Shown: positions 11,567 to 23,603, counted from the stretch's first letter. The stretch: DNA of 64,000 bases from Benincasa hispida (GCF_009727055.1 NC_052357.1:19950225-20014224); one strand, 5' to 3'. Program-made: numbers and translations. The notes: generated from the letters alone by a model not told the origin.

Positions 11567-11828
11567 AATTTGGGTTGAAGAGCAATGACAATGTTGTTGA
11601 TGTACTAATTATGGGAATCAAATTAACATGGTTGCCTCTCAATTCCTTTCTCATCAAAACTTTTTCAACAATGTTCTTCCTTTTATTTGAATATAGAGTT
11701 TATCATTTGATCATTGTGCTAATTCACAATGGATTCCACCTTTAGTTTCAAGTTCTGATTCATACATTCTTACATGGAGTGAATTTGCTTTAAATTGCAA
11801 AAAATTAATATCTCGTTATTCATATTCA

Positions 11829-11905
11829 TATTCACTAAGTGAACGTTTATACTACCTACGATATAATTTTAGAGCTTCAAATGATAAAATGATTTTATGT
11901 TTCGT
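11829..11905 (+). repeat. Right copy of the direct repeat flanking gene A
   Basis: Matches 9807-9889 ('attcactaagtgaacgttta' through 'atgattttatgtttcgtt'). No such copy was noticed around paralogue B. Confidence 0.65.
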
Positions 11906-11969
11906 TTGTTCAGAATTTATATTTACATATAAATAAAATATGAAAAACTAAATTATATTTAAAATTTCC

Positions 11970-12759
11970 ACGTCATAGGTTAGAGCCAAAAAAAGGTTAA
12001 CGATCATCAAATTAACGAATAATAAAGAGAAGGAAAAAGAGAATGACACCAAGAATATACTGGTTCGCCCTAAACTCGGGGTTACGTCTAGTCTTTTGCA
12101 GCTGCAGGTTCTACCATGATGAAGATTGCAACAGGTCCAAAAATCATGCTACAAATCTCTTTCCAAGTAGTCCAACGCGAGCTATTTGATTCCCTATACC
12201 ACAACTCGATATCTCGGAATTAACAAGAAGAGAAATACACTAAAACCCAAAGAAAAATACTCTCTGTATTTTAATTCTCACTATCGCATGAACCACACAT
12301 AGACGGAGGAAGAGACTTCACCAAGTCGAAGATGTCTGCCTCTTTTATTTGGCCAACTCTAGATGTTGCCGTCACCTTTTTTTTTTTTGTTTTTGGCAGA
12401 CATTTGTATCCACTAAATTCAATGGACTAAACATTAGAATAGAGTGATAAGAGATTTTGAAACGTTCAAATTCAAATTACGAGAATTGTTAGTTATATGT
12501 GATATAATTAATCGTTTAATTATCGAATTAAACGTAATTGTAAGAGTTAAAAAATATTTAAAAAATATTTAAATATTAATTACATGAATAGAGATTCATG
12601 TTTGGAATAGGTGTTAGATTAATTTAATATCTGATAATTAATTAACTAATTAATTGAATTGTTTAATTAATTATTTAGAATAGTTTTATTTAAAATTAAT
12701 TTTTAGAATTGATTTTGTTTAAAACTCGCAATAAACAATTCAATAAATCAAATAAACTA
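11970..12759 (+). repeat. Mixed old repeat fragments
   Basis: The first part (to about 12370) contains 'tactggttcgccctaaactc', a phrase like those near the ends of many plant retroelement LTRs, but no boundary is clear. From about 12440, 'gttcaaattcaaattacgag' and 'gatataattaatcgtttaatt' resemble the 3' third of the LTR at 21545-21640. No gene is seen. Confidence 0.4.
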
Positions 12760-13513
12760 AAAGATCAATGACTATTACATGAATACTTGAACTTTATGTG
12801 GAGACATAAAAGTGGATCATGTTCGAGTAAATAATCAAAATGGTCTATAGTATACGAATAAAGTTGGGTGCCTTATTCTAATAACACTACTGAATGTGGC
12901 TCACTCTGTAATTGTTCAAAGAGTTGTAAAGTGCTACAAACGAAGTGATCCTAATTCACACATGTGATGACATGAGGAGTGTGGGATCATGTGCAATGAG
13001 TTTGCATAAGATCGGACCACGAAATAAGTCACTCTTATTTTATAACGTTGTTTAGGACTAACTATTTCAAAATGATGACCTAGGTAACTTGACTTAATCC
13101 TGAGCTAACTATGAACTCATGTTTATTCAGGATTATTCTTAGATTTGAATAAGTGAGAGTTGGCTCAACATCGCCGACTTAATAAACCTCCCATTTCAGT
13201 GGTAAGATTGGGTAGATAGCTGGGGACATAGGGTGCAAGATGGAATTCATTCCCACCCTCTTTGAAGGATAGTAGAGAGATTGTTCCCTTAAGTACTGAC
13301 TTCGGGTCTTGAACAAGAGGCCCCACCCTCTCTTTGGTCCGAGAGGGACTCGATTTGATGATTGGATTACAAACCAATTGTTCATTAGAAGATCAGTAGG
13401 ACTTAAGGAACAAAAGATATTCTCGGGGGAAAGTAGCCTTTTGGACACAATGTTATTACGAACAACCTGTGAAGGGTTAACTTACTAATCATGGTTATAT
13501 CGATTGGACACAA
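12760..13513 (+). repeat. Oldest LTR of the nest (level 0), left part
   Basis: Family landmarks appear in order ('ggagacataaaagtggatcatg', 'gttgggtgccttattct', 'aggtaacttgacttaatcctg', 'ggttatatcgattggacaca'). The sequence is cut exactly at CACAA (13509-13513) and resumes after the same five bases at 21356-21360. Confidence 0.7.
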
Positions 13514-14506
13514 TGTTGGGATTGGTATCCTAAATCTCCTGAGAGTCTCGTAGTTTGTAAAATTCTGTAAACATATTGTTATTAATAAAATAATTGTTAT
13601 TCTATAAGCATTTACTCAATCCAATAAACTAAGATCTGTGGTTATTTTATGTAACTTAAGCATGTATGTGGAGGCATACAAGTGGATCATACCTTAAGTA
13701 ATAATCTAAATGGTCTGTAGTAGATGGATAAAGGAGTGATACCTTATCCTGGTGACACTATGGATACGACCCGCTTTGTTGATGTTATAAGTGTTGTAAA
13801 GTGCTACAAATGGTCTGATCCTGATCATTCAAGTGGAGACATGCGAGCGGGGTATCCTATACAAAGAGTTTGTATAAGACCAGACCACGAAATGATTAGT
13901 CTCTTTATATAACGCCATTGATAATTGAGACTTACATTTCACTAAAATGACCATAGGTAACACGACCTTAATCCTGAATGAGTTGGGAACTCCTACTCAT
14001 GAGGGCGGTTCTTTGATTTATATGGGTGAGAGTGGCCAGATTACCAATTCAACAAGCCTACCATTTTGGGGATTCGTCTGATTGGGGAGCTGGGAACTCA
14101 GCTACACAAGACGGAATTCACTCCTTCCCAGAAGCAAGAGTAAGTAGATAAATTTCCTCCTTAAGGGCTGATTTCGAGTCATGAACATAATGATCACACC
14201 CTCTCTTGGGAATAGAAGACTCAGTCATTGTGGGACTATGAATTATTTTTCATTAGAGGAATCAATGGTACTTAAGAAGTTAGATGTAACTATAGGGGCA
14301 AAAAGATAAATTAGCCCAACTGTACTTACAAGCGATTTGTGAAGGGTCATCGCACTGTTGATTGGTTATATGGACACAAAAATATATCTATAATGCAAAG
14401 AGTGCAGCTGTCAGTCTTTAGTGGAGTGACCAACAGTTAATGGATGGTAGATCTCGTGATTAAAGAGTTTTGTCAGTTATTCACGTACTGTTGGAGCTTC
14501 AAGCTA

Positions 14507-14773
14507 CATGCCTTAAGTAACAACCTTAATGGTCTGTAGTAGATAGATAAAGGAGGGATATCTTATCCTGGTGACACTACGGATACAACCTGCTTTGTAG
14601 ATGTTACAAGTGTTGTAAAGTGCTACAAATAGTCTGATCCTGATAATTCATGTGGAAACATGCGAGCGGGGGTATCCTATACAAAGAGTTTGTAGACCAG
14701 ACCACGAAATGATTAGTCTTTTTATATAACGCCGTTGATAATTGAGACTTACATTTCACTAAAATGACCATAG
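14507..14773 (+). repeat. Partial tandem duplication inside the level-1 LTR
   Basis: 'ccttaagtaacaaccttaat' through 'catttcactaaaatgaccata' repeats 13687-13965 in the same orientation with a modest number of differences. It directly follows the 'gttggagcttcaagctaca' block, so the order is inverted relative to other LTRs. Confidence 0.65.
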
Positions 14774-15462
14774 TGAAGGAAATCAAACACGAGGATTTTC
14801 ATGAGTAGTGGAATGATCTTTTCAAATTTCAATCGTATATGAACATTATAATTACAATCACAAACGTAATATACGGTTATGCATAAAACAGAAATTACAA
14901 CATGCTTTATTATAGATCAAGGAAAAGATTCAACAAACCTTTGTAGACACATCTTCAAGTTTCTTGATCACGAACGCTGGATCACAGCAACACAGCAACA
15001 CACGAACATTCGTCCAACACGACTGCTACACTACACGATCACAGCGAACTCGAACTAAGCGATCACCAAGGTCACAAACACCTCAAATACCATGAACAGC
15101 CTCCATAAAACCTCGACTGTGTCGAGTTGAGTATGACACCACTAAGAAGGTTACCTCGGTATTCTTGGTGTGAGAATCCAGAGGGTGGGTTATGTGTGGA
15201 CTTGGTTAGAGGAAGAAAACTGGAGGAAGAACAATCGTGTAAACGATTGAGCAAGTGGGAGATGACATAACCTATCGTATAGATCGATGCCCAACCATTT
15301 AGTAAAAGCTATGCGTGAAGGAAATCGGAAGCGAGATTTCCATGAGTAGCAGAACAAGATTATTCCAAATTATAATAATGAATGAACAATACATTTACAG
15401 TTGACATCTAACAAGCGGTTATACAATTCAAAAGCAGAAATTACAGCATGAACAATACAAAT

Positions 15463-15659
15463 TAGGGGTGTACATAGTCCGGGTTAGGTCGGGTTGGAAG
15501 ATTTTTGTGGACCAATCCAAAAATTCGAGTTGGCTAATAATGAACCCTATTAGTTTCTTTTTTGGAGGATCAACCCAACCCAACCCAACCCAAAATTTCC
15601 AGGTTGGGTCACCGGTTTTTTATTTTTTTTTTTTTTTTAATTTGACTGTTTTTTTTATA

Positions 15660-15712
<53 letters not shown>

Positions 15713-15891
15713 TCGGGTCGGGTCGGGTTGACCCGACCATGAAATGGGGTAACCGAGACTCAACCCGAATTTTAATATTTTAACATTTTAACCCAACCCA
15801 ATCCAAAATAAAATCTAACCCAACCCAACCCTTGTGGTTTGGGTTGGGTAGTCCGGGTTGGTCGGGTAACCGGATTTTTTGAACACCCCTA
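15463..15891. mobile_element. hAT-like MITE with GGGTTGGG-rich ends (level 4)
   Basis: The termini TAGGGGTGT and ACACCCCTA are perfect inverted repeats, flanked by a 9-bp direct repeat AATACAAAT (454-462 and 892-900 of the 15-kb line). The subterminal regions carry iterated CAACCC/GGGTTG motifs, and a long TA microsatellite (about 15662-15706) lies in the middle. The TIR resembles Ac-type hAT ends, but hAT elements normally make 8 bp. Relatives are at 24325-24809, 47594-48186 and 50541-50904. Confidence 0.8.
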
Positions 15892-17124
15892 AATACAAAT
15901 GCATTAAAGAGATCAAACTCTTATGCACAATGGCAGAAGCGTCTCCACGCTCCGTTGCGCACGAACGCTCGAACAACAGCAGCCACCAACGCTCGATCTA
16001 ACCACAACACTGCACACGAACACTTCGCGCTCGTCTTTAATGATCTCCTTGGTCACAAACTCCTCCGCAACACGAACGGCCTCCACAGCACCACGAACAG
16101 CGGCTTCAAAAAAATCTCGTGATGATGTTGAGTTAAGTTTGCACACCAACAAATGGCAACCTTTGGAGTATTTCTGCTATGAGAATCCAAGATGGTGGGC
16201 TCTATTCGGACTTGGTATGAGGCAGACCGAATGGAGGAGAACAGTATCGCGTACACGACTGGGCAAGTGGGAGATGGTGGAGACCCATCGTATAGGTCGA
16301 TGCCCAATCGTTTAGATAAAGCTAAGCGATTGTCTAGCAAAAGTTATGTGATCGTTTAGCTTATCGTTTCGCTCAGTCTGTCGCCTACAAACACACACGA
16401 TCGTTTAAACAAAGTTATGCGATCGTTTAGTAAATACTGCACGATCGTTTAGCTCTACTCTGCACGATCGTCAGCTCGCCCAGCCTTTGTTTAGTAAATC
16501 TTAATTTACTTGAGGACTTCGTGAGTTTCTTTTTTTTTTTTTCGCGAGAGAGAAAACTCAAAACCTTTTTTTATTTTGTTTGTAAAAAACTTCTTTTCAA
16601 AATAGGAAAACCATTTTCCTTTTAGACTCACGGTTACCATGATTCAATAACCACCCACTACTTTGGTTATTTATTAAAGAAAAAGAAATAATTTATCCAA
16701 TAATCAATATTATTACAAATATAAATGATAACCAACTCATCATACTATATTTATAACCTATAGTTTTAATATTTCATCTCATGAACATATAAACCATAGT
16801 TCTTTTTTTCTATTCCATGGTACTTAATGTAAATCTCATTTACATCAATCATCCACTTAGATGTATCTTATAATCATACCGATTATATCATATATAATCA
16901 AATACCTCTTGTCAATTTGAACATTTCAAAATCAACATCAAGAACTGATTCTCAACTGAAATCTATTGAGCTACCAAGGGGATCTTATGAACCTGTAGCT
17001 CGAAGCTCCAATGGTATGTGAATAACTGACTAAACTCTTTAGTCACGGGATCCACCATTCGTTAACTATCAGGCGCTCCACTAAAGATCGGTAGTTGAAC
17101 TCTCTTTACCACAGATAATATTAT

Positions 17125-18328
17125 GTTTTCATCTTAACCCAATTAGACAGCCGCACCACGTATATATATAGTGCTATGTGACCAGATGCCTTCCTATATC
17201 GCATGCCTCAATCTCCATGTTATCCATTCATGCGTGGTGTCACAAATCCCGTCATCCTTGCCCTCTTTATCATCTGAAGCCCGTAATACTTAAACAATCT
17301 CTCTCCCTTAAATACCCCACCGGAATCCCCTTTAATGAACATTCGAACGTTCATAATGTCCGCACCCTACTATGCGACTTCTAGCACGTCCTACTCTCCT
17401 CCTTCGCCAAAAAAAAGAAAGGACGCAGAGGCCGTACACTCGAAGCGACGGCTGTGGTTCCAAACCTTTTTAATGTTATCTCTTGCGAGCACGCAACGAT
17501 CAAGTGACGGGACTCTTCCCGAAATCAGCCCCTTTTAAGTGGAGAAATCTCCCTCTCAAGCCACACCAACTTTTACTACCTCCCTCATGCCATACTCTTC
17601 CCTAATTTCAGTGTCCAAGATTTAATTGTCGTGCAATGGGCGACCCCTTCCATCGCGATGTGCAAAACAATTGTCGACAATACTTGGCGTGCAGAGTCAT
17701 CGTGCGTCTCGTGATGAAGTTCCCAGCTCTAATATATCAGAAAGTCCCTCCCAAAAGGTGAAAGCTAATGTTGCTGAGTGTTGGCAAAATGATAAGTCTC
17801 GGATTCACTCAGGTACACCCTCAGTCAACTAGCATATCACACAATGAGAATGCCCCCGGACCTTCCATCTTTATCAGTAAAGGACAAGTATCACACCCCA
17901 AAACCACTTCATACCTTAATTCAAGGTCACGTCGTTCAAACATCAAACATACCCTTGGGTCGTCTCTAGGAGTGATAGAATTAAGTCTTCTACTACTTCT
18001 AACCGAGCCGTTATAACAGATTTCTAATTTATCTTCTGTGGATCCAGGTCTCTATACAAACTCTTTGTATTAGGACACCCCCCACTACCCACATCTTCAC
18101 ATGAATTGGTCAGGAATTCTTACCCATCTGATCAAGTTAGTTTTACACAGCGATCCTCACGGCCCAACCTCTTACAAAAGCGGGTATATTCCCGTAGTGT
18201 AAAGGACGTGGACCTTGTCCACCCAGGATTTAAGCCTTCGCACCTACACCTTTACTCTATAGCCCCAAGCATTGTACTTACGATTACCTAATTTAAAGGT
18301 ATATTCACTTGTTAAGTGCCCACACTAT
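17125..18328 (-). other. Degraded or error-rich LTR stretch next to an assembly gap
   Basis: The sequence still follows the LTR order (for example 'tttaatgaacattcg' for 'tctaatgaacaataag', and 'tacaaactctttgtat' near 18055) but is far more divergent than the clean LTR sequence on either side, with many insertions. It ends exactly at the N run, beyond which the LTR is clean again. The open frames here are spurious. Confidence 0.6.
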
Positions 18329-18366
18329 NNNNNNNNNNNNNNNNNNNNNNNNNNNNNNNNNNNNNN
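18329..18366. other. Assembly gap of 38 Ns
   Basis: Thirty-eight consecutive Ns. By comparison with other LTR copies only about 15-20 bases should be missing here. The length equals that of the 38-bp adapter junction at 29631-29668. Confidence 0.98.
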
Positions 18367-20789
18367 CCTACCTTAATCTTTATACTACAGACCTATTTAG
18401 GTTATCACTTAAGGCATGATCCACTTGTATATCACATATACATGCTTAAGTTCACATAAAATAACCAAGGAGCTTTGTTTATTGGATATGAGTAAATGCC
18501 AAAATTAAATAACACTTATTTTATTCATTGGACAATGTGTATCTTTACAAAACAACGAGACTCTAGGAGAATTAAGACACCAATCCCAACAATGCAACCG
18601 TCTAGCTCGTCGTCTAGTTGAATGTCTATGGTGTAAGAACATTCCATGATCGTTTAGCTAACTCCAAGCTGTCGTTTAGTAAATTTGGTTTATTTGACAA
18701 CTATCTGTGAGTAATTTCTGAGATTGGAAATCTCAAATTAACAACTTAGCAAATCTTACTAAAATTAGGAAAACATTTTTCCTTTTATCTCACGGTTACC
18801 ATGAAACCACTAATAACCTCCCACTCAATTGGTTCTTAGTGAAAAAGAGATAATTATCCAATAATTAATATTATTATAAATATAAATGATAACTAACTTA
18901 CCATAATATATTTATAACCTATAGTTTTAATATTTTATCTCATGAAACAGATAAACCATAGTTCTTTTTCTATTCCATGGCACTTAATGTAAATCTCATT
19001 TACATTAATCCTCCACTTGATGTATCTCATATACCATACCGATCATATCGTATATAACCGGATTACCTCTTGTCAATTTGAACATTTCAAATCAATACCA
19101 AGAACTGATCCGCAACTTGAATCCATTGAGTTACCAAGGGGACCTTATGGACCTGTAGCTCGAAGCTCCAACGGTACGAGAATAACTGACTAAACTCTTT
19201 AGTCACGGGATCCACCATCCGTTAACTGCCAGGCACACCGCTAAAGACCGACAACTGAACTCTCATTACTACAAATATATTATATGTCCATCTTAACCAA
19301 TCAACAGTGCGACAACCCTTCATAGATCGCTCGTAAGTATAGCTCGGCCAATAACTGTTATGCCCCTGTAGTTACATCTAACTCCTTAAGTACCATTGAT
19401 CCTTCTAATGAACATAAGTCATGGTTCTACTATGACTGAGCTCTCTCTTCCAAAGAGAAGATGTGACCACTATTTTCAAGCCTCGAATCAACCCTTAAGG
19501 GAGCAATCTATCTACTTTCTTCTGCTTCGTGGAAGGAGTGAATTCATCTTGTGTATTGAGTTCCCAGCTCCCAAATCAGACAAGTCCCCAAAAAGGTAGG
19601 CATGTTGAGTTGGCAATCTGACCACTCTCACCCATGCTAATCAAAGGACCGCCCTTAAAGGCAGGAGTTCCCAAAATTCTCAAGATTGAGGTCATGTCAC
19701 CTATGGTCGTTTAGGTGAGATGTAAGTCTCAAATATCAACGGTGTTATATACAGAGTCTAGTCATCTCATGGTTCGGTCTTATACAAACTCTTTGTATAG
19801 GACACCCCCGCTCACATGTCTCCACATGAATGGTCAGGATCTACCATCGTAGTAGTTTATAATACTTGCAAACCTCTACAAAGCGGGTCGTATCTGTAAT
19901 GTCACCAGGATCAGGTATCCCACCTTAATCTTTATACTACAAACCAGGATCAGGTACCTCCCATTTGTCCTAATGCCCCGACGATGACTCCGAGGACTCT
20001 GTCATTATGAGACTATGAATTATTGTTCATTAGAGGAATTAATGGTACTTAAAGAGTTAGATGTAACTACAGGGGCAAAATGGTAAATTGGCCTAGCTGT
20101 ACTTATGAGCGATTTGTGAATGGTCATCACACTGTTGATTGGTTATATGGACACAAAAATATATCTGTAGTGCAAAGAGTGTAGCTGTCAGTCTTTAGTG
20201 GAGTGACCGATAGTTAACGAATGTTGGATCTCATGATTAAAGAGTTTAGTCAGTTATTCACGTACCGTTGGAGCTTCAAGCTACAAGTTTATATGGTCCC
20301 CTTAGTAGCTCAATGAGTTCAAGTTGAGAATCAGATTTTGGGTTAGTTTGAAGTGTTCAAATTAACAACAGGATATTGATTATATATGATATAATTAAAT
20401 TGAATCAATTATATGAGATATAATTGATATGATATATTTGATACATTATTTGATTTGAGGAATTAATATAAATATAATTTATATTAAATGCCATAAAATA
20501 GAAAAAGAACTATGATTTATATGTTGCATATGATGCAATATTAAAACTATAAGTTATAAATACAATATGATAAGTTAGTTATTATATTTATTTATAATAT
20601 ATTAATTATGTGATAATTAATTATTCTTTTTCTTAATAACCGACTTGAGTGGAAGGTTATTTGTGGTTTATGGTAATTGTGAGATAAAAAGGAAAATAAT
20701 TTTTCAAATTAAAAGGATGATTCATTCGTATCGTCTCACAAAAGAAAAATTATCGAGTAAAAGAGTTTTACTAAATGATAGTATTACAC

Positions 20790-20920
20790 AGCCTAAACGA
20801 TCAATTATCGAGTTTACTATACGATAGTTATTCATTGTTATATGATCCAGTAGCAAGTCTATACGATAGGTTTCTTCTTACTACACAATCGAGTATCAAG
20901 TCTATATGATAGACTTCCTT
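20790..20920. other. Palindromic ACGAT-motif cluster in the LTR
   Basis: Several 'acgat' words occur with 'gatcaattatcgag' and 'acgatagtta', the diverged form of the ACGATCGT array found in other LTRs and leaders of this family (16310-16480, 51700-51840, 57040-57145, 62220-62410). Confidence 0.45.
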
Positions 20921-21355
20921 CTTCTGTTGCATACTCGATCATCCACTTCCTCCATTCCTCTATCCAAAGTCATATAGTGTCCACAACTTCTGAATTCTTA
21001 CACCGAGAATACCAAGGTAGCCTTTGTGATGGTGTTTAGCTTTGTTCGAGGTTCGAGGACTGAGTTGTACTCGATTGTGATCGAGGATTCTACAGTTCGT
21101 GCTGTATGCTGTGCTGATCGTTGCATTCGAGTTCGTGTTGTTGGACGCATTGCTAAACGATCGAGGGATACTTGAAAAAATGATTCTTCAAAGGTATTGC
21201 ATACTCTATCCTTTGTTTGTTCTTAAAAGAAGCATGCTGCAATTTACTTGTTATGCATAATCTGTTCTTCTTGACTGTAAATGTTTGTGTTCTTTCTCAA
21301 TGGAATTTAGAACGATCCGCTTCCGCTCACTGGTTCTCAATTTAGAGCTCCTTCA

Positions 21356-22408
21356 CACAATATATCTACAGTGAGGGATGTGCAACTACAGGCTTTAGTG
21401 GAGTGACCCAATAGTTAACGAATGAGGGTTAATTCGGTGTAAAGAGTTTAGCCAATTAATCTCGGATCGTTGGAGCCCATGATCTGTAGATCTACTAGGT
21501 CCCCTACTAGCTCACAAATGGATTAACCTTAAAATAACGTGATAAGTTAATTTGAAACGTTCAAATTAGAACTAAGAAAATTAGTGATTATATGTGATAT
21601 AATTACACGTTTAATATTGGAATTAAACGGAATTGGAGAATCGATTAATATTTAAATATAATTTAAATATTAAATTCATGAATAGGGATTTATGGTAATG
21701 GAATTGGTGAGGAATTAATATAATATTTGATATTAAATTAATAAGATTAATTAAATTATTTAATTAATTTATTAATTTTATTAGAAAATTAATTATTGAA
21801 TTAATTTATTTATAAAATTAATAAAAATTTTAATTTATAAATTAAATTAATTTTGAAAATAAATTTAAAAAGAAATGTTATTGATTTTGGGAAATCAGAT
21901 TAAAACACAAGAAAATTGGAAATGGAAAAATTGGTTTTTCCACCTTCAAGCTTCAACAGCTCACTCACTTTCCATTCTTCTTCAACTCAATTAATTCAAG
22001 CATGAGGTGTGATTTAAGCAAGGCTATTAGCTGCATGAAAGTCATGTAATATAAAGCTAGAATTTTGAGTGGAAGAAGAGATGATTCAGTTGAAATTTGT
22101 TGAGAAATAGAGTTGGAAGAATTGTTCTCAGCTAATAAACCTGTCCCCCTCTCCAAATTTCCTTCAATTCAAGCTTATTTTGAGTCCCACAACTCAATCT
22201 AAGGCACAAGAGAATAGTAGAGAAGTTCTTGTAGTGGTTCATGAGCTGAATACAAGGAGATTGCAGTTGAAGATCGTGATTCAAGGTGTTTCTTCAAAGG
22301 TTAGTGATGAAATTCTGTTTCTAGTTTAGTGCCTGCTTAGTTTAAAGCAAAAATTAATGAATTAGAATGTTTAATGATCCTGTTTTCTTTCCGCTGCTTA
22401 CTTCCTCA
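21356..22408 (+). repeat. Oldest LTR of the nest (level 0), right part
   Basis: It resumes with CACAATATATCTACAGTG and the 'caggctttagtggagtgacc' block, and runs to 'ttccgctgcttacttcctcaa', the decayed LTR end. Together with 12760-13513 it makes one LTR interrupted by the level-1 insertion. Confidence 0.65.
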
Positions 22409-22419
22409 ATCCAAACAAA

Positions 22420-23603
22420 ATATATATAAATATATGAATATACTAAAATAATAATTTATTCATAATATATATAATATTATATATATATATTAATGTAATT
22501 GAATCACATTCAATTATTAAATTCTCCTAATATATAATTTTCTTTTTAAATCTAATTCAAATTAAATATATAATTTTATTTAATGTATCTTAATGCGTTA
22601 ATAATTTTATTTGATATTTAGTATACCAAAAACAGTAAATATATTTTTTCCTCATTTAATATATCAAATAATCATTTGAACATTTCAAATTTTCTTTCAA
22701 CAAAGTTGATCCCTAAATGTTCGTATGAGCTAGCAAGAGTACCTTATGAAACCAATAGATTAGGATCTAGAATTAATTAATTAAACTCTTTAATTTTTAA
22801 TTAATAAATTTTCATTCATTAACTATAGATCACTCTACTATAGACTTTAGTTGAACCCTTATGCACCTTGGTAATTACAGTCGAGTCAAATATTTGCTTT
22901 ATTTATGTATTAAGCCTTGCACCTTAAGTACAATTGATTCTCTAATGGACAATATGATTATGATCCAATTATAAACCAAGTTCTTCTTAGGGTAGTACAA
23001 GGGTGGAGCCCCATTGTTCAAGTCCAACAATCAGCACTTAAGAGAACTACTCATCAACTTGTTGTATATGAGAAGGATTGATTTCCATCTTGTGGAATTA
23101 TGTTCCGCGTTCCCTATTTTATCAAGTCCCCAAAATTGTAGGCTGAATCAACTAATTGGGCCATTATCACCCATGTAAATTAAAGGACAAGCCCTCACAG
23201 GTAGGAGTTCTAACTCACTAAGGATCTAAATCAAGTTGCATATCATCTTGTGAAACACTAATATATTAAATTAACAAACTTATACGAGATTAAATATTTT
23301 GTGGTTTGATCTTATACAAATTCTTTGTGTAGGATAACTTCACTCACATGTCTCCAAATGATTGATTTTGATCAAATCATTTGTAATAATTACAAAGTGG
23401 GTTATATCCATAGTGTCATCAGGATAAGACACTCACACTTATCCATATATTATAAACTCTTTAAATTATTTATTGAACATGATCCACGCATATGCCAAGC
23501 ACATACTGGTCAAGATTACAATAGATAGTTTAATATTGCATCTAAAATTAAATAATTCTTAAATAACACGTTATTTCGTGGATTTAAAGCACATATCCCA
23601 ACA
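22420..23603 (-). repeat. Minus-strand LTR fragment next to duplication copy B
   Basis: It ends at 23603 in CATATCCCAACA, the complement of an LTR start, and contains the complements of the usual blocks ('caaattctttgtgtaggata', 'cacccatgtaaattaaagga'). The 3' end of the LTR is not clear on the left. Segmental duplication copy B begins directly at 23604. Confidence 0.6.

Larger units (their letters stand above)
9931..11806 (+). repeat. Segmental duplication, copy A
   Basis: This stretch is collinear with 23604-26200. Shared landmarks are 'gtgctcc/tataaaataaagaaattgaac', the series of 'tcttccatgggattgctaagtc'-like phrases, 'ccaatccacct', the TATA box region, the coding sequence and the 3' flank. 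Copy A lacks the hAT-like insertion that copy B carries at 24325-24809. Confidence 0.8.
15316..18591 (-). mobile_element. Solo LTR (level 3), minus strand
   Basis: It runs from TGAAGGAAAT (complement of the LTR 3' end) to CAATCCCAACA (complement of TGTTGGGATTG) without internal sequence. Flanks are ATGCG (15311-15315) and ATGCA (18592-18596), a 5-bp duplication with one G/A change compatible with methyl-CpG decay. The length is inflated by a 429-bp MITE, a 38-base N run and a noisy stretch at about 17125-18328. Confidence 0.75.
14774..19985 (-). mobile_element. Minus-strand long-LTR element fragment (level 2)
   Basis: The left edge TGAAGGAAAT is the complement of the LTR terminus. Minus-strand LTR body covers 14774-15315 and, after the level-3 insertion, 18597 to about 19955. 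At 19956-19970 'acctcccatttgtcc' is the complement of the family's polypurine tract (compare 53350-53363), so a little internal sequence remains at the right edge. The right boundary is approximate. Confidence 0.6.
13514..21355 (+). mobile_element. Composite long-LTR element (level 1) inserted in an older LTR
   Basis: The block begins TGTTGGGATTGG and ends GCTCCTTCA, the two termini of the family's LTR, and is flanked by a perfect 5-bp duplication CACAA (13509-13513, 21356-21360). Plus-strand LTR sequence occupies the outer parts (13514-14773 and about 19986-21355), while the interior is minus-strand material inserted later. The inner edges of the two plus-strand parts do not meet exactly: about 250 bases of LTR are missing. 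The block may therefore be a solo LTR with a deletion, or the outer parts of two LTRs. It has no coding capacity. Confidence 0.7.

Noticed and set aside
15570..15870. GGGTTG/CAACCC iterations as possible interstitial telomere repeats
   Set aside because: The plant telomere unit is TTTAGGG; these are GGGTTGG iterations confined to the ends of a MITE family.
15923..16340. Overlapping frames on both strands (79-130 codons)
   Set aside because: They lie in LTR sequence of the solo LTR, and the same region in other LTR copies is not conserved as coding.
17178..18291. Five consecutive plus-strand frames of 60-82 codons, resembling a broken gene
   Set aside because: The stretch is error-rich LTR sequence next to the N gap; the frames share no protein family.
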